Shown here: in pieces, positions 63,852 to 64,000 of the stretch
Layout of the letters: every line of letters begins with the position of its first letter
Position numbering within the stretch: position 1 is the first letter of the stretch
NCBI RefSeq assembly: GCF_003011925.2
Contig: NZ_PXXU01000006.1
Span: forward strand, 47,348-111,347
Reading direction: 5' to 3'
Origin: Nitrosomonas supralitoralis
GTDB taxonomy: Bacteria; Pseudomonadota; Gammaproteobacteria; Burkholderiales; Nitrosomonadaceae
Length of the DNA stretch: 64,000 bases
Position numbers and translations under genes: made by a program
Notes under the pieces: generated by a model
What the model was told of the DNA's origin: nothing
What the model saw: the letters and a program-made list of their open reading frames with translations, nothing else
The model's database searches: none

Positions 63852-63860
63852 ACTTAACAT

Positions 63861-64000
63861 AAAGTATTTGTTTTGATGTGCGTCGAGAAATAAACTTGTT
63901 GGATTTTAAAATTAAAGCTGATAAATTGAGCGGTATAACCAAGTTAAGCTTGTGGTTACAGCTGCTGATTATAGAGAGTCTTTAAGATTGGCAGTATTCC
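63861..64000. other. Window end without a recognised gene
   Basis: 140 AT-rich bases after the mini-element. No gene or site recognised before the edge. Confidence 0.3.

Overview
The window reads as an AT-rich betaproteobacterial chromosome, most likely a Nitrosomonas-type ammonia oxidiser. That assignment is inference: it rests on the overall gene set (polar-flagellum block, CheA/CheD/CheB cluster, short HypF, tyrosinase, succinylase-branch lysine genes, TIGR04073 protein) and on protein style. No ammonia-oxidation gene and no rRNA or tRNA gene was recognised.

Layout. 1-1645: tail of an IS4-like element, then a coupled LsrG-like monooxygenase / iron alcohol dehydrogenase pair. 1920-6064: a diguanylate cyclase, an Slp lipoprotein, an acyl-CoA ligase stump next to a shortened IS, several very small membrane proteins and a TIGR04073 protein. 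6374-13054 (minus): late flagellar genes ycgR, flhB-like, fliK, fliT, fliS, fliD, flaG, fliC, with a clear sigma-28 promoter before fliC. 13406-26888 (plus): a NarX/NarL-type pair, two paralogous GGDEF proteins, a degenerate EAL-HDOD protein, then a CheZ-like protein, cheY, cheA, cheR, cheD, cheB and an NlpC/P60 lipoprotein. Motility, chemotaxis and c-di-GMP genes thus form one block of about 20 kb.

27034-33235: DUF4389 protein, IS30 and IS3 wreckage around glmM, a response regulator / histidine kinase pair. 32381-38361 (minus): an apparent single run lemA, TPM, TPM, hydrogenase protease, hypA, hypB, short hypF, hslO. The hydrogenase structural genes are not in the window. 38778-47328: secreted beta-propeller protein, a small membrane protein behind four phased 11-bp repeats, FAD oxidoreductase, DUF2909 protein, miaA, BON lipoprotein, dapD-dapC.

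47776-63385: a coupled OmpA-like / ExeA-like ATPase pair, an unknown lipoprotein, a decayed SPFH gene, a dihydrolipoamide-dehydrogenase-like flavoprotein, gamma-glutamyltransferase, a tyrosinase with two C-terminal PPC-like repeats, a BON lipoprotein with a DUF1207 outer-membrane protein, a CHRD protein and a 52-residue collagen-like lipoprotein. The right edge holds a 144-bp mini-element with inverted ends and a perfect 9-bp target duplication.

Several gene starts were moved from the longest frame to the start supported by a ribosome-binding site or family length; these are stated per gene. Family names are from recognition of motifs, not from searches.
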